In this document: one piece after another, positions 1-8,617 of the stretch
How positions within the stretch are numbered: position 1 is the first letter of the stretch
Layout of the letters: each line of letters begins with the position of its first letter
NCBI RefSeq assembly: GCF_024606225.1
Contig: NZ_JAGRPU010000027.1
Location: 19,204 to 83,203 of the forward strand
Length of the DNA: 64,000 nt
Source of the DNA: Endozoicomonas sp. ISHI1
Lineage (GTDB): Bacteria; Pseudomonadota; Gammaproteobacteria; Pseudomonadales; Endozoicomonadaceae
Reading direction: 5' to 3'
Translations under genes and position numbers: made by a program
The notes under the pieces: generated by a model
Seen by the model: the letters and a program-made list of their open reading frames with translations, nothing else
The model's database searches: none
What the model was told of the DNA's origin: nothing

Positions 1-238
1 GACAGAAGGTGCCAATCAATATTGAGCCGCAGAGCGGTCAGTTGGGAGCGAGTGTAGGTTTCACGGAGGGATTATGATCGGTTAGACTTAATAAGTCAGC
101 CATGGCTTTCTTCATTTGCAATTATTTTTTTATGAAAATGTCACAGGATTGGGTTTAGGGCTATTTCAAATGCTTAGCTCCGGGCCGTGTTCACTGCAAA
201 CGGGCTGGCACATCACTTCATAGGAAATCGGGTGCTTG
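1..238. other. Upstream region of orn, no gene supported
   Basis: No coding region can be supported here. A minus-strand frame is open from about position 79 to the left edge, but a stop lies just upstream of it and it has no convincing start or recognisable motif. In many relatives the rsgA gene is divergent from orn, but I cannot see its N-terminus here. The segment next to orn is AT-rich at 120-175 and may hold its promoter. Confidence 0.4.
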
Positions 239-781
239 ATGGCTAAAGCAGACAACCTTGTCTGGATCGACCTGGAAATGACCGGTCTTGATCCTGAACA
301 GGACCAAATTCTGGAAATTGCGACAATTGTTACAGATGGTCAGCTGAATTTTATTGCTGAAGGCCCGGTGATAGCGGTGCATCAAAGCGATGCAGTGCTG
401 GAGAATATGAATGAGTGGTGTATCAAAACCCACGGTGAAACGGGATTGACCCAGAGAGTCCGTGAGAGCCAGATCAGCCTGACTGAAGCTGAGCAAATGA
501 CTCTGGCCTTTCTCAGACAGCATTCCGATGCCGGTGCCTCTCCCATGTGCGGGAACAGTATTGGTCAGGATCGCCGCTTTCTGAACCTTTACATGACAGA
601 GCTTCATAATTTCTTCCACTACCGCAATATCGATGTCAGCACGTTAAAAGAGTTAGCAAAAAGGTGGAAGCCTGAGATGCTGGATCATTTTACCAAGAAA
701 GGCACTCATCTGGCGTTGGAAGATATTCGCGAATCCATCGAAGAGCTGCGTTTCTACCGTCAGCACTTTATTCAATCCTGA
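239..781 (+). CDS. orn: Oligoribonuclease (DEDDh 3'-5' exoribonuclease)
   Basis: Orn degrades the short oligoribonucleotides, including pGpG, left by other RNases; it is a cytoplasmic homodimer. The 180-residue length matches the family. The Exo I motif [10 protein letters not shown] near the N-terminus supplies the first D and E. An [10 protein letters not shown] block in the middle supplies the second Asp, and the [11 protein letters not shown] block near the C-terminus supplies the His and last Asp of the DEDDh set. A TTG codon lies directly before the ATG. I chose the ATG because family members begin a few residues before the Trp-Ile-Asp-Leu-Glu motif. An AGGA at 222-225 is rather distant for an ideal ribosome-binding site. 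The gene is followed by its own hairpin terminator, so it appears to be a single-gene unit. Confidence 0.97.
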   Translation: MAKADNLVWIDLEMTGLDPEQDQILEIATIVTDGQLNFIAEGPVIAVHQSDAVLENMNEWCIKTHGETGLTQRVRESQISLTEAEQMTLAFLRQHSDAGASPMCGNSIGQDRRFLNLYMTELHNFFHYRNIDVSTLKELAKRWKPEMLDHFTKKGTHLALEDIRESIEELRFYRQHFIQS

Positions 782-791
782 TCAGATAATC

Positions 792-829
792 AGAACAGTG
801 ACTCTGAAAAAAGAGTGGCTGTTCTTTTT
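792..829 (+). terminator. Rho-independent terminator after orn
   Basis: AGAACAG at 792-798 pairs with CTGTTCT at 819-825, with ACTCT/AGAGT extending the stem around an A-rich loop. A run of T follows at 824-829. Confidence 0.7.
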
Positions 830-962
830 CGTCAGTTCTTTTTCATCATTGCAGCTCTGACAGCAAAAGCCAGATAGCTTCAGTCAGACATATACGTTAA
901 GCTGCCCACCCCTCCATGTCTTCAGCCCGGTTCTGCTGAATGACGCCAACCGGGAATCTTTC

Positions 963-2312
963 ATGAGTTTTGACTCGCTGGGTTTATCAGCTCCCATCCT
1001 CCAAGCTGTTACAGAGCAAGGTTATGTCACTCCATCCCCTATTCAGTCTCAGGCTATTCCTGCAGTGCTTGAAGGCCACGACGTTATGGCCGCAGCTCAG
1101 ACAGGTACCGGGAAAACGGCAGGCTTTACGCTGCCCATACTGGAAAAGCTGGCAATGGGGGCTCGTGTTCAGGCCAATCAGGTGCGGGCGTTAATTCTGA
1201 CACCGACCCGGGAACTGGCAGCTCAGGTGGCGGAAAGTGTGGAAATCTATAGTCGTCATCTTCCTCTTCGCTCAACCATGGTATTTGGAGGGGTCAAGAT
1301 CAATCCCCAGATGATGAGGTTGAGAAGAGGTGTGGATGTGCTGGTGGCAACCCCGGGAAGGCTGCTGGATCTTTACAACCAGAATGCTGTGAAGTTCAAA
1401 CAGCTGGAAGTACTGGTGCTGGACGAAGCCGACCGTATGCTGGACATGGGCTTTATTCATGATATTCGCAAGATTCTGGCGGTACTTCCCAAAAACAGGC
1501 AAAGCCTGCTGTTTTCGGCGACGTTCTCCGATGATATTCGTCAACTGGCAAAAGGTCTGGTGCGTTCACCGGTAGAGATCTCGGTGACACCAAAAAACGC
1601 CACCGCTAAAACCGTAGACCAGTGTGTCTACCCTGTGGATAAAAGCAAAAAGACCGCACTGCTGACTCAGTTGATCAAAGAGAACAATTGGCGTCAGGTG
1701 CTGGTGTTTACCCGAACCAAACACGGTGCCAACCGGCTGACACGGCATCTTGAGGGCAAGGGGGTTCAGGCTGCTGCTATACACGGCAATAAAAGTCAGA
1801 GTGCCCGGACAAAAGCACTGGCTGAGTTTAAACGCGGTGAAATTCGCATTCTGGTGGCCACCGATATCGCTGCACGGGGACTGGATATTGATCAGTTGCC
1901 GCAAGTCGTTAACTATGATCTGCCGAATGTTGCCGAAGACTACGTTCACCGGATCGGAAGAACGGGTAGGGCTGGTGCGACCGGACAAGCCGTCTCTCTG
2001 GTGTGTGCCGACGAATTCAAAGAGCTGGTGGCGATTGAAAGGTTAACCCGTCAGGTCATTGACCGAGAGGAAATCCCCGGCTTCAAGCCTGTGAATGCTT
2101 TGCCCGAATCGAAACTGGATATTCGTTCACCGAAACGCAAGAAGCCTAAAAAGCCAAAGAAACCCAGAGCACAGCATCAGGACGGGCAGCGCTCTGGAGA
2201 GGTTTCCAGAGGTCATAAACCCAATACGCCTGCCAGTCGCAAACGGGGTGCAGAAACCAAACAGGTGGTCAGACAGTCAGGACCAGGAAAGCCACATCCC
2301 AAGGTCATTTAA
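963..2312 (+). CDS. rhlE: DEAD-box ATP-dependent RNA helicase, RhlE type
   Basis: This 449-residue protein unwinds short RNA duplexes using ATP. The order of motifs is complete: the Q motif in the first 35 residues, Walker [28 protein letters not shown] in [17 protein letters not shown] in LFSATFS, then the second RecA lobe with ARGLDI and [10 protein letters not shown]. The core ends near residue 365. The remaining 85 residues are a basic Lys/Arg/Pro-rich tail, as RhlE proteins have for non-specific RNA binding. RhlE rather than SrmB or DbpA is chosen from the short N-terminus, the RhlE-like N-terminal wording and the absence of a DbpA RNA-binding domain. It sits alone between orn and a convergent small gene. 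Confidence 0.93.
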   Translation: MSFDSLGLSAPILQAVTEQGYVTPSPIQSQAIPAVLEGHDVMAAAQTGTGKTAGFTLPILEKLAMGARVQANQVRALILTPTRELAAQVAESVEIYSRHLPLRSTMVFGGVKINPQMMRLRRGVDVLVATPGRLLDLYNQNAVKFKQLEVLVLDEADRMLDMGFIHDIRKILAVLPKNRQSLLFSATFSDDIRQLAKGLVRSPVEISVTPKNATAKTVDQCVYPVDKSKKTALLTQLIKENNWRQVLVFTRTKHGANRLTRHLEGKGVQAAAIHGNKSQSARTKALAEFKRGEIRILVATDIAARGLDIDQLPQVVNYDLPNVAEDYVHRIGRTGRAGATGQAVSLVCADEFKELVAIERLTRQVIDREEIPGFKPVNALPESKLDIRSPKRKKPKKPKKPRAQHQDGQRSGEVSRGHKPNTPASRKRGAETKQVVRQSGPGKPHPKVI

Positions 2313-2356
2313 ATGATTGAGAGCGGCCAGTCAGAAGTCGCTGACTGGCAAACCCT

Positions 2357-2755
2357 TCAATCGGGCGAAGGGGAAATATGCTGGTGACGTATCAGCCACT
2401 GCCCACAATGGTTTTCCAGAAAAATAGTGACCCGGATTCGGGTATCTTCAAACCCCTTCACGGGTAGCATCATGCAGAGACAGGCCGCTTCGCCAAAATG
2501 GTAAACAATTGGCTCGCTTTTTCCTGCTTCAAAAGCTGCGGTACAGGATTCACCGGCATTGAAATAGTCCGTAAACCGCTGCTCTAATGTTTTCCGTTCA
2601 TTCAAATTGACATGCAGTCCAAAGCTGTGAGGCTCATCGTCTGTTACGAATAACGACATGATGCCACGAATATCTTTGGACTGAATGTAATGATCGTATT
2701 GTTTAACAATATGAAGAAAGGGCGTGAGTGATTCACCCGATAACTTTACAGACAT
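2357..2755 (-). CDS. Small NTF2/SnoaL-like fold protein
   Basis: This 132-residue protein looks like a SnoaL-type or DUF4440-like cone-fold protein: an N-terminal helix with YDHYIQSKDIRGIMSLF, a central strand region, and a C-terminal strand ending GQWLIRHQHIS, which resembles the closing strand of that fold. Members include isomerases, hydrolases and pure ligand-binding proteins, so no reaction can be assigned. I start at the ATG at 2755 rather than a TTG two codons upstream, because an AAAGG lies about ten bases before the ATG. It converges on the rhlE-type gene and sits in its own unit. The fold call is a pattern judgement from sequence alone. Confidence 0.6.
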   Translation of the reverse strand: MSVKLSGESLTPFLHIVKQYDHYIQSKDIRGIMSLFVTDDEPHSFGLHVNLNERKTLEQRFTDYFNAGESCTAAFEAGKSEPIVYHFGEAACLCMMLPVKGFEDTRIRVTIFLENHCGQWLIRHQHISPSPD

Positions 2756-2814
2756 GATCAAAAACCTTTGGAATCTGTACCTCGGTAGCTCCTAAGGGTA
2801 GTCCATGTGTAAAT

Positions 2815-3918
2815 TTAATCGTGAGAATCCGGGCTGTGTTGTTGAGTATGTTGTTTAAGCGCCCAGTCCACATGTTCTTTCACCAGCTTCGAAGGATGGT
2901 CCCTGCGCTGGCGAAGCGCTGACACGACTTTCCCGGTTGTGGGGGCGTTGCCGAGACCTACCGCCAGATTCCTCAACCAGCTTTCAAAACCTGCACGCCG
3001 GATCGGTGAACCTGCCGTGCGCTCCAGAAATTCTTTTTCCGTCCACAGAAAGAGATCAGCCAGATCACTGTTATCCAGATGATGACGGGGCTGAAAGTCA
3101 CTTTCCTGTGTGTGTCTGGCAAATCGATTCCAGGGACAGGTGAGCTGGCAGTCATCACAGCCAAAAATCCTGTTACCGATTTTGCTGCGCAGCTCTTCGG
3201 GTATGGGTCCACTGTTTTCAATGGTCAGGTAGGAAATGCACTTTCTGGCATCCACTTTGTAGGGTTCTACAATCGCGCTGGTAGGACAAATATCCATGCA
3301 AGCAGTACATCGACCGCAATGGTCCTTCTCATAAGGTTCATCAGTGGGCAGAGGTAAATTGGTAAAGAGTTCTCCCAGGAAAAAGAAAGAACCTGCCTGA
3401 CGGTTGATAATCAGGGAGTGTTTGCCCATCCAGCCCAGACCGGCCTGCTGAGCCAGAGGTCTTTCCATCACCGGTGCGCTGTCAACAAAGGCGCGATAAC
3501 CATGGCTTCCGGCAATATCAGCTATTTTTTTTCCGAGCTGGGTTAAGCGCTTGCGAATCAGCTTGTGGTAATCACGTCCCAAAGCATAACGGGAGACATA
3601 AGCCTTTTCCGGCTCATTCAGAATCTTGACGGTCTCGGTTTCTGCGGGCAGATAATCCATTCTGGCGGAGATAACCCTTATGACACCTTCATGAAGCTTT
3701 TCAGGGTGGCATCTGAGTTCTTTGTGCCGCTCCATATATTGCAGGTCTCCATGAAGGCCCAGATCAAGCCACTGCAGAAAGTGCTTTTTGTCACGGTCCG
3801 GGATTCGGGCTTTGGTAATACCCACCTGCTGAAAGCCTAAATCTCTGGCCCAAAGACGAATATCGTCAGCCAGCTTATGATAATCAAGGTTTTCAGAAGA
3901 GCGGTTGGAGGTAGACAC
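2815..3918 (-). CDS. queG: Epoxyqueuosine reductase
   Basis: QueG catalyses the last step of queuosine synthesis at the tRNA wobble position, reducing epoxyqueuosine with cobalamin and two 4Fe-4S clusters. The ferredoxin-like cysteine sets are clear: DHCGRCTACMDICPTSAI and, downstream, FGCDDCQLTCPWNRFA. The N-terminal half has the QueG catalytic region with APVMERPLAQQAGLGWMGKHS. The 367-residue length fits the long QueG form with a C-terminal HEAT-like tail. The start at the first ATG is supported by the usual spacing to the FQQVGI block. It is divergent from nnr across a 178-bp gap, an arrangement common in gammaproteobacteria. Confidence 0.96.
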   Translation of the reverse strand: MSTSNRSSENLDYHKLADDIRLWARDLGFQQVGITKARIPDRDKKHFLQWLDLGLHGDLQYMERHKELRCHPEKLHEGVIRVISARMDYLPAETETVKILNEPEKAYVSRYALGRDYHKLIRKRLTQLGKKIADIAGSHGYRAFVDSAPVMERPLAQQAGLGWMGKHSLIINRQAGSFFFLGELFTNLPLPTDEPYEKDHCGRCTACMDICPTSAIVEPYKVDARKCISYLTIENSGPIPEELRSKIGNRIFGCDDCQLTCPWNRFARHTQESDFQPRHHLDNSDLADLFLWTEKEFLERTAGSPIRRAGFESWLRNLAVGLGNAPTTGKVVSALRQRRDHPSKLVKEHVDWALKQHTQQHSPDSHD

Positions 3919-4096
3919 GTTGATCAGTTACTGCCAGGAAAGAATCTGAGAATATTGCCAAGTATTCTAACACACTCGTTGTCGAGAATAGTGACAGACA
4001 CGCAGAAAAGCCTGATTGTTGGCCAAGTCCCGCACGGAATCGAAGCTGTTTACCTGTCAATATTAGGGTAATCTATGGAGGCAGGGGTGAACACTT

Positions 4097-5626
4097 ATGT
4101 ACGATAGCGCTCAAGTTGACATCTGTGATCGGCTTTACACCGCAGAACAAGTACGTCGGCTGGATGATACGGCAATCAATGATTTTCAAATCAATGGCTT
4201 TGAACTGATGAATCGGGCTGCCCGTGCGGCTTTTCGCTCTTTGATAAATCATTGGCCAGACCTTCTTCACGGCAAACGGCTTCGGGTCTTCTGCGGTGGC
4301 GGGAATAATGGCGGTGATGGTTATCTGGTGGCCATGCTGGCAGCCAAACGGGGTGGGGCGGCTTCAGTGACTTTCCTGTCCTCGCCGGAAAAACTGTCAG
4401 GAGATGCCCTGCTAGCCTACCAAACCTGCATAGCAGCAGGTGTTGATGTTGAGCCTTACACACCAGAGACGCCACTGACCGGCGACGTTTTCGTGGATGC
4501 CCTGCTGGGAACAGGGCTGGGAAGAGACGTTGAGGGACACTATCGAGACGTTGTGACTCGAATCAATGAATCGGGCCGACCTGTTCTGGCTGTTGATATT
4601 CCTTCCGGTCTTTGCGCCGATAAAGGCGTTGCTCTGGGCGTTGCTATAAAAGCGGATGTGACCGTGACATTCATTGGTATGAAACTGGGGCTGAGTTCTG
4701 GCAGAGGAAAAGAGCTGTCCGGACAAGTTGAGTTTGCTGATCTGGAAGTGCCGGAAGCGGTTTATGAGGCTGTACCCTGCGAAGCTCTGAGGTTGTCAGA
4801 AGACAGGCTGAGTCGCTGGGTTCAGCCCCGGTCCAGAGATTCACACAAAGGCGACCATGGACATGTTATGGTGGTGGCCGGGAACCATGGTATGCCCGGA
4901 GCAGCGATTATGTCGGCAGAAGCTGCATTATGTTGTGGTGCGGGTCGGGTCACAGTGGCCACTCGTCGGGAACATCTCCTGGCCCTGGCAGCCCGTCGTC
5001 CAGAGTTAATGGCATCGGCTGTTTCAGGAGCGGAAGATCTTCGTTCGCTCATGGAAGGGAAAAATCTTGTGGTGGTGGGACCCGGTCTGGGAAAAGATCC
5101 GTGGGCCCGGGAGCTACTGACAGAAGTACTGCAAGCCGAGTGTCCTGTGGTGGTCGATGCCGATGGCCTCAATATTATTTCGGAAGATCCGGCGTTGCTT
5201 AAATATCGAAAGTACCCGATGATTCTCACACCTCATACCGGTGAAGCGGCGAGACTGCTGGAGACCCGAAGTTCAACCATTAGTGCTGATCGGGTTAAGG
5301 CTGCGAAAGAACTATTTAAGCGTTTCGGCGCGGTGGTCGTTCTAAAGGGGGCGGGTACACTTGTATACGACGGAAAAACCCTGAACCTCTGTTCTGATGG
5401 TAATCCGGGAATGGCTGTAGCGGGTATGGGGGATGTACTCAGTGGCGTGATTGCTGCACTGGCCGCTCAAGGGCTGGAGACCCATGCTGCTGCAGCTTTG
5501 GGGGTCTGGTTACATGCGACAGGTGCAGACCATTTAGCAGAGCTTCAGGGCGAAAGAGGGATCCTGGCGCTGGAAACCGTGCCTTACATAAGAAGTCAAC
5601 TGAATAAAATAGCAAAACAGCCTTGA
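4097..5626 (+). CDS. nnr: Bifunctional NAD(P)H-hydrate epimerase/dehydratase
   Basis: Nnr repairs damaged NADHX and NADPHX. The N-terminal YjeF_N epimerase (about residues 1-215) interconverts R and S hydrates. The C-terminal ribokinase-like domain (about 230-505) is the ADP-dependent (S)-NAD(P)H-hydrate dehydratase. Visible marks are CGGGNNGGDGYL and VDALLGTGLGR in the epimerase, HKGDHGHVMVVAG at the domain junction, VDADGLN, TPHTGEAARLL, VLKGAGTLVYDG and the nucleotide-site block GNPGMAVAGMGDVLSG. The 509-residue length matches the fused bacterial form. It heads the tsaE-amiB-mutL run, with 65 bp before tsaE. That gap contains a small ACGGGT/ACCCGT hairpin without a T tract. Confidence 0.96.
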   Translation: MYDSAQVDICDRLYTAEQVRRLDDTAINDFQINGFELMNRAARAAFRSLINHWPDLLHGKRLRVFCGGGNNGGDGYLVAMLAAKRGGAASVTFLSSPEKLSGDALLAYQTCIAAGVDVEPYTPETPLTGDVFVDALLGTGLGRDVEGHYRDVVTRINESGRPVLAVDIPSGLCADKGVALGVAIKADVTVTFIGMKLGLSSGRGKELSGQVEFADLEVPEAVYEAVPCEALRLSEDRLSRWVQPRSRDSHKGDHGHVMVVAGNHGMPGAAIMSAEAALCCGAGRVTVATRREHLLALAARRPELMASAVSGAEDLRSLMEGKNLVVVGPGLGKDPWARELLTEVLQAECPVVVDADGLNIISEDPALLKYRKYPMILTPHTGEAARLLETRSSTISADRVKAAKELFKRFGAVVVLKGAGTLVYDGKTLNLCSDGNPGMAVAGMGDVLSGVIAALAAQGLETHAAAALGVWLHATGADHLAELQGERGILALETVPYIRSQLNKIAKQP

Positions 5627-5691
5627 GCTATAGAAACAACAAACAATGAACGGGTGCACGTACCCGTCTACGTCAAGATAATAGTGAGTGT

Positions 5692-6183
5692 ATGGAAGGC
5701 AGGATTGAGCTGCTGATTGATAATGAGCAGGAAATGGTTCAGCTGGGCAAGCAGCTGGCTGAAGTAAGCGGCGGTCACGCCGTCATTTATCTGGTGGGAA
5801 ACCTGGGGGCCGGGAAAACCACTTTATGCCGGGGTATTCTGCATAGTCTTGGTCATCAGGGTGCGGTTAAAAGCCCGACCTATACTCTGGTTGAGCCCTA
5901 TAGCATTGAAGGTCAACAGGTTTATCATTTTGATCTGTACCGTCTGGCTGATCCTGAAGAGCTTGAGTTTATCGGAGGGCGGGATTATTTTGAAGAAGAC
6001 TGTCTGTGTCTGATCGAGTGGCCCTGCAAAGGTGAGGGGGCTCTGCCAGATGCCGATCTGGAAGTACAACTGGATTACAACCTGCCCGGACGCAAGGCCC
6101 TGGTCAAAGCAGGGACCGAACGCGGGCAGGGTCTGTTGAGAAGACTGCAGGGACGGCAGGAGGGAGAATGTCGTCAAGGATAA
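5692..6183 (+). CDS. tsaE: tRNA t6A biosynthesis ATPase TsaE
   Basis: TsaE is the P-loop ATPase that works with TsaB and TsaD to form threonylcarbamoyl-adenosine at A37 of ANN-decoding tRNAs. Walker A is GNLGAGKTTLCRGIL at about residues 38-52, followed by the family signature KSPTYTLVEPY and YHFDLYRLADPEELEFIG. The block LCLIEWPCKGEG is the conserved Trp-Pro motif. The length of 163 residues is typical. Its 3' end overlaps the amidase gene by 16 bases, so the two are almost surely translationally coupled, as in the tsaE-amiB-mutL arrangement of Escherichia coli. Confidence 0.96.
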   Translation: MEGRIELLIDNEQEMVQLGKQLAEVSGGHAVIYLVGNLGAGKTTLCRGILHSLGHQGAVKSPTYTLVEPYSIEGQQVYHFDLYRLADPEELEFIGGRDYFEEDCLCLIEWPCKGEGALPDADLEVQLDYNLPGRKALVKAGTERGQGLLRRLQGRQEGECRQG

Positions 6184-7499
6184 GGAAGTTCTTTATTGCT
6201 GCTTTGCTGATGTTACCTCTGCCATTGTCGGCAGCCCAGGTCAATGATATTCGTGTCTGGCGTTCTCCTGATAAAACCCGTCTGGTCTTCGATGTCTCCA
6301 GTGAAGTGGCTCACTCGCAGTTCTTTCTGGACAACCCCCGAAGGCTGGTGCTGGATATTCGTGGCACTCAAAAAACTAAAAATGTAGCCAGTCCCCGTCT
6401 CGGTACCACCCCTATAAACAAGATTCGCTATGGTGTCAGAAATAAGAAAGACCTGCGCATTGTTTTGGACCTGAAAAATAAGGTCACCAGCAAAAGCTTC
6501 CTGCTTAAGCCCAATGCCACATACGGCTATCGTCTTGTGGTGGACCTCTTTGATGATTCGACAAAAACAGCAGGGCCGGTAAAAGAGCCCACTAAAACTC
6601 CTTCTGCAAGAGATATTGTTGTGGCTATTGATGCCGGCCATGGTGGCGAAGATCCGGGGGCTCTGGCCTATGGTGGGGGGCATGAAAAAGTCGTCACGCT
6701 GAACATTTCCAAAGACCTTGCTGCGCTGTTGAAAAAAGAGCCCGGCTTCGAGCCTGTTCTGGTGAGAACCGGAGACTACTACATTCCTCTGCGTGAACGT
6801 GCTGCTATCGCTCGCAAAGCTGGAGCCGATCTGTTCATATCCATTCATGCTGATGCTTTTACCGATCCCCGTGCGAATGGTGCCTCGGTGTATGCCTTGT
6901 CCAGGGGGGGAGCGACCTCAGAGACTGCCCGCTGGCTTGCTCACAGGGCAAACTCGTCAGATCTGATTGGTGGTGAAGGGGGCATATCCCTGGGTGACAA
7001 AGACGATATTCTGGCGGGTGTTTTGCTGGATCTCTCTATGACCTCAACGCTGTCTTCCAGTCTGGAAGTCGGTGACAGGGTGCTAAAGCATATTGGTACG
7101 ATTAATAGGTTGCACAAGGAGCAAGTGGAGCAGGCTGCATTTGTTGTTCTGAAGTCTCCCGATATTCCCTCGATCCTGGTGGAAACAGGCTTTATCTCCA
7201 ACCCTAAAGAAGGGCGTAAACTGAAAACCCGAAACCATCAGCGTGCCATGGCCCGACAGATATACAAAGGAGTAAAAGGCTACTTTGTGAACAAACCTCC
7301 GCCCGGTACTCTGGTCTCCAGGCTTAAGGCTGAGGGTAAAATAGATACACGCCCGGACCAGTATGTGATTCAGGCCGGTGATACTTTGTCAGAGATTGCC
7401 AGTCGTTTTGATATCAGTCTGAGTTCATTGAAAACAGCCAATAATATCAGCCGATCAGATACGATCAGAACTGGACAGATGTTGGTTATTCCCAACTAA
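6168..7499 (+). CDS. amiB: N-acetylmuramoyl-L-alanine amidase with AMIN and LysM domains
   Basis: This periplasmic zinc amidase cleaves the stem peptide from septal peptidoglycan during daughter-cell separation. A signal peptide covers about residues 1-22 (hydrophobic core, ending LPLSAA). An AMIN domain for septal targeting follows (about 25-125). The Amidase_3 catalytic domain (about 150-375) shows IDAGHGGEDPGA with a zinc His, LFISIHADAF, and VETGFISN with the catalytic Glu. A single C-terminal LysM (about 396-441) starts YVIQAGDTLSEIASRF. The LysM and the position between tsaE and mutL point to AmiB rather than AmiA or AmiC. The start is fixed by a GGAGGGAGA ribosome site inside the end of tsaE. 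Confidence 0.95.
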   Translation: MSSRIRKFFIAALLMLPLPLSAAQVNDIRVWRSPDKTRLVFDVSSEVAHSQFFLDNPRRLVLDIRGTQKTKNVASPRLGTTPINKIRYGVRNKKDLRIVLDLKNKVTSKSFLLKPNATYGYRLVVDLFDDSTKTAGPVKEPTKTPSARDIVVAIDAGHGGEDPGALAYGGGHEKVVTLNISKDLAALLKKEPGFEPVLVRTGDYYIPLRERAAIARKAGADLFISIHADAFTDPRANGASVYALSRGGATSETARWLAHRANSSDLIGGEGGISLGDKDDILAGVLLDLSMTSTLSSSLEVGDRVLKHIGTINRLHKEQVEQAAFVVLKSPDIPSILVETGFISNPKEGRKLKTRNHQRAMARQIYKGVKGYFVNKPPPGTLVSRLKAEGKIDTRPDQYVIQAGDTLSEIASRFDISLSSLKTANNISRSDTIRTGQMLVIPN

Positions 7500-7605
7500 A
7501 AGGCACCTGAAGAGAATGTCAGTCATGCTGACAGGCTAGTCAGTTCCTTCCCGGTTTTTTTCCCATAAAGTGTCATTATGTGAAAAATCCCGGGGGGAAC
7601 CGGTT

Positions 7606-8547
7606 ATGCATTTGAGGGCGTTAGTTCACTCATTACCCACCCATCTGAACCAGTCATCATCCAATGACCTGTCGAACCGTGGTCAGGATAACCTTTTTAA
7701 TGAGAACAACCGGGTCAATCGGCCTGGGTATCGGGTTTTCAGCGATACCTTTACCAAGCTGGATAGTCGGTCCATTGCCGAGTTTGAAAACCTGGCGTTT
7801 TCTCCCCCCGGCCTTGAGGAGCCTAAAGTCGATCTGTCAGATTTGCTGGAATCCTATGAGGTGATTACAGAGTACCCTGTTATTGATTTGGTCGTCAGAG
7901 GGGGGGCTGGACCTTCTGCACCCCGGTCTGTTGCTATCGGGCAACGTTTATTGATGCCTGAGCAGATTTGGAAGCAGAAAGAAGTACAAAGGGAGCTGGA
8001 AGCTCAGGAAAAAAAGCGCGGGCTGGCCGGCGAACCGGAAGTTCTGGCAGAACAGATAACAGAACAAAAAGAGCCGGAAGAAGCTCCAGTGATTGATACG
8101 CTGACCGGTATGCCTGTGAGAGAGCTTGAAAATAAAGTGTGGGAGTTTCTGTTCAAAGTAGTCGATACTCTGTCTCCGGCAGCAGGCAAAGTTAAGGGGG
8201 TCGTAACCGGTGTTGTCTCAGAGGAGAAGGTAGAACAGCTAAAGACAGGTCTTAAGAGCGTTCTGAAAAATCAGGTTGATTATGAAGTCAACGAAAACAT
8301 TGGACGGCGTATCCTGCAGATAGCGCAGATTTGTGGTTCTACCGGTCCATTATTGCCAGCATTGACATTGCTGGGGTACTCCACTCCGGGTTATCAGTTT
8401 ATTCCGGCAATGCTGGCACTCTGGCGACTCAAGGATTTCAGGGAAGAGATTTCTGCGCTGTATTACGACCACAATGCCACACCTGCGCTGGTGGATCTTA
8501 CCATTAGTTGGGTGCCAACTTTAGCGTTCAGTCTTTCAGGATTCTAA
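7606..8547 (+). CDS. Protein of unknown function between amiB and mutL
   Basis: I do not recognise this 313-residue protein. A GTG twelve codons upstream is in frame, but the ATG at 7606 is preceded by a strong GGGGGGAA site at 7591-7598 and is the likely start. The N-terminal 60 residues are polar and Asn/Ser-rich. Around residues 120-165 there is a charged Glu/Lys/Gln helix, probably coiled coil. The last 100 residues hold two moderately hydrophobic stretches (TGPLLPALTLLGYSTPG and the extreme C-terminus), which could be membrane-associated. No signal peptide is seen. It breaks the amiB-mutL adjacency found in many gammaproteobacteria, so it is probably lineage-specific. It may be co-transcribed with mutL, whose ATG lies 70 bases downstream. 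Confidence 0.8.
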   Translation: MHLRALVHSLPTHLNQSSSNDLSNRGQDNLFNENNRVNRPGYRVFSDTFTKLDSRSIAEFENLAFSPPGLEEPKVDLSDLLESYEVITEYPVIDLVVRGGAGPSAPRSVAIGQRLLMPEQIWKQKEVQRELEAQEKKRGLAGEPEVLAEQITEQKEPEEAPVIDTLTGMPVRELENKVWEFLFKVVDTLSPAAGKVKGVVTGVVSEEKVEQLKTGLKSVLKNQVDYEVNENIGRRILQIAQICGSTGPLLPALTLLGYSTPGYQFIPAMLALWRLKDFREEISALYYDHNATPALVDLTISWVPTLAFSLSGF

Positions 8548-8617
8548 CCACTTGGCAAAAGTTGATGGAGACTGATAGTCTTTCTGGCAATAAAACCGGA
8601 CTGATTGACCTACCTCT

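Noticed and set aside
1..79. Minus-strand frame open to the left edge, checked as possible rsgA
   Set aside because: The residues do not match the RsgA N-terminus, and a stop lies directly upstream with no start codon.
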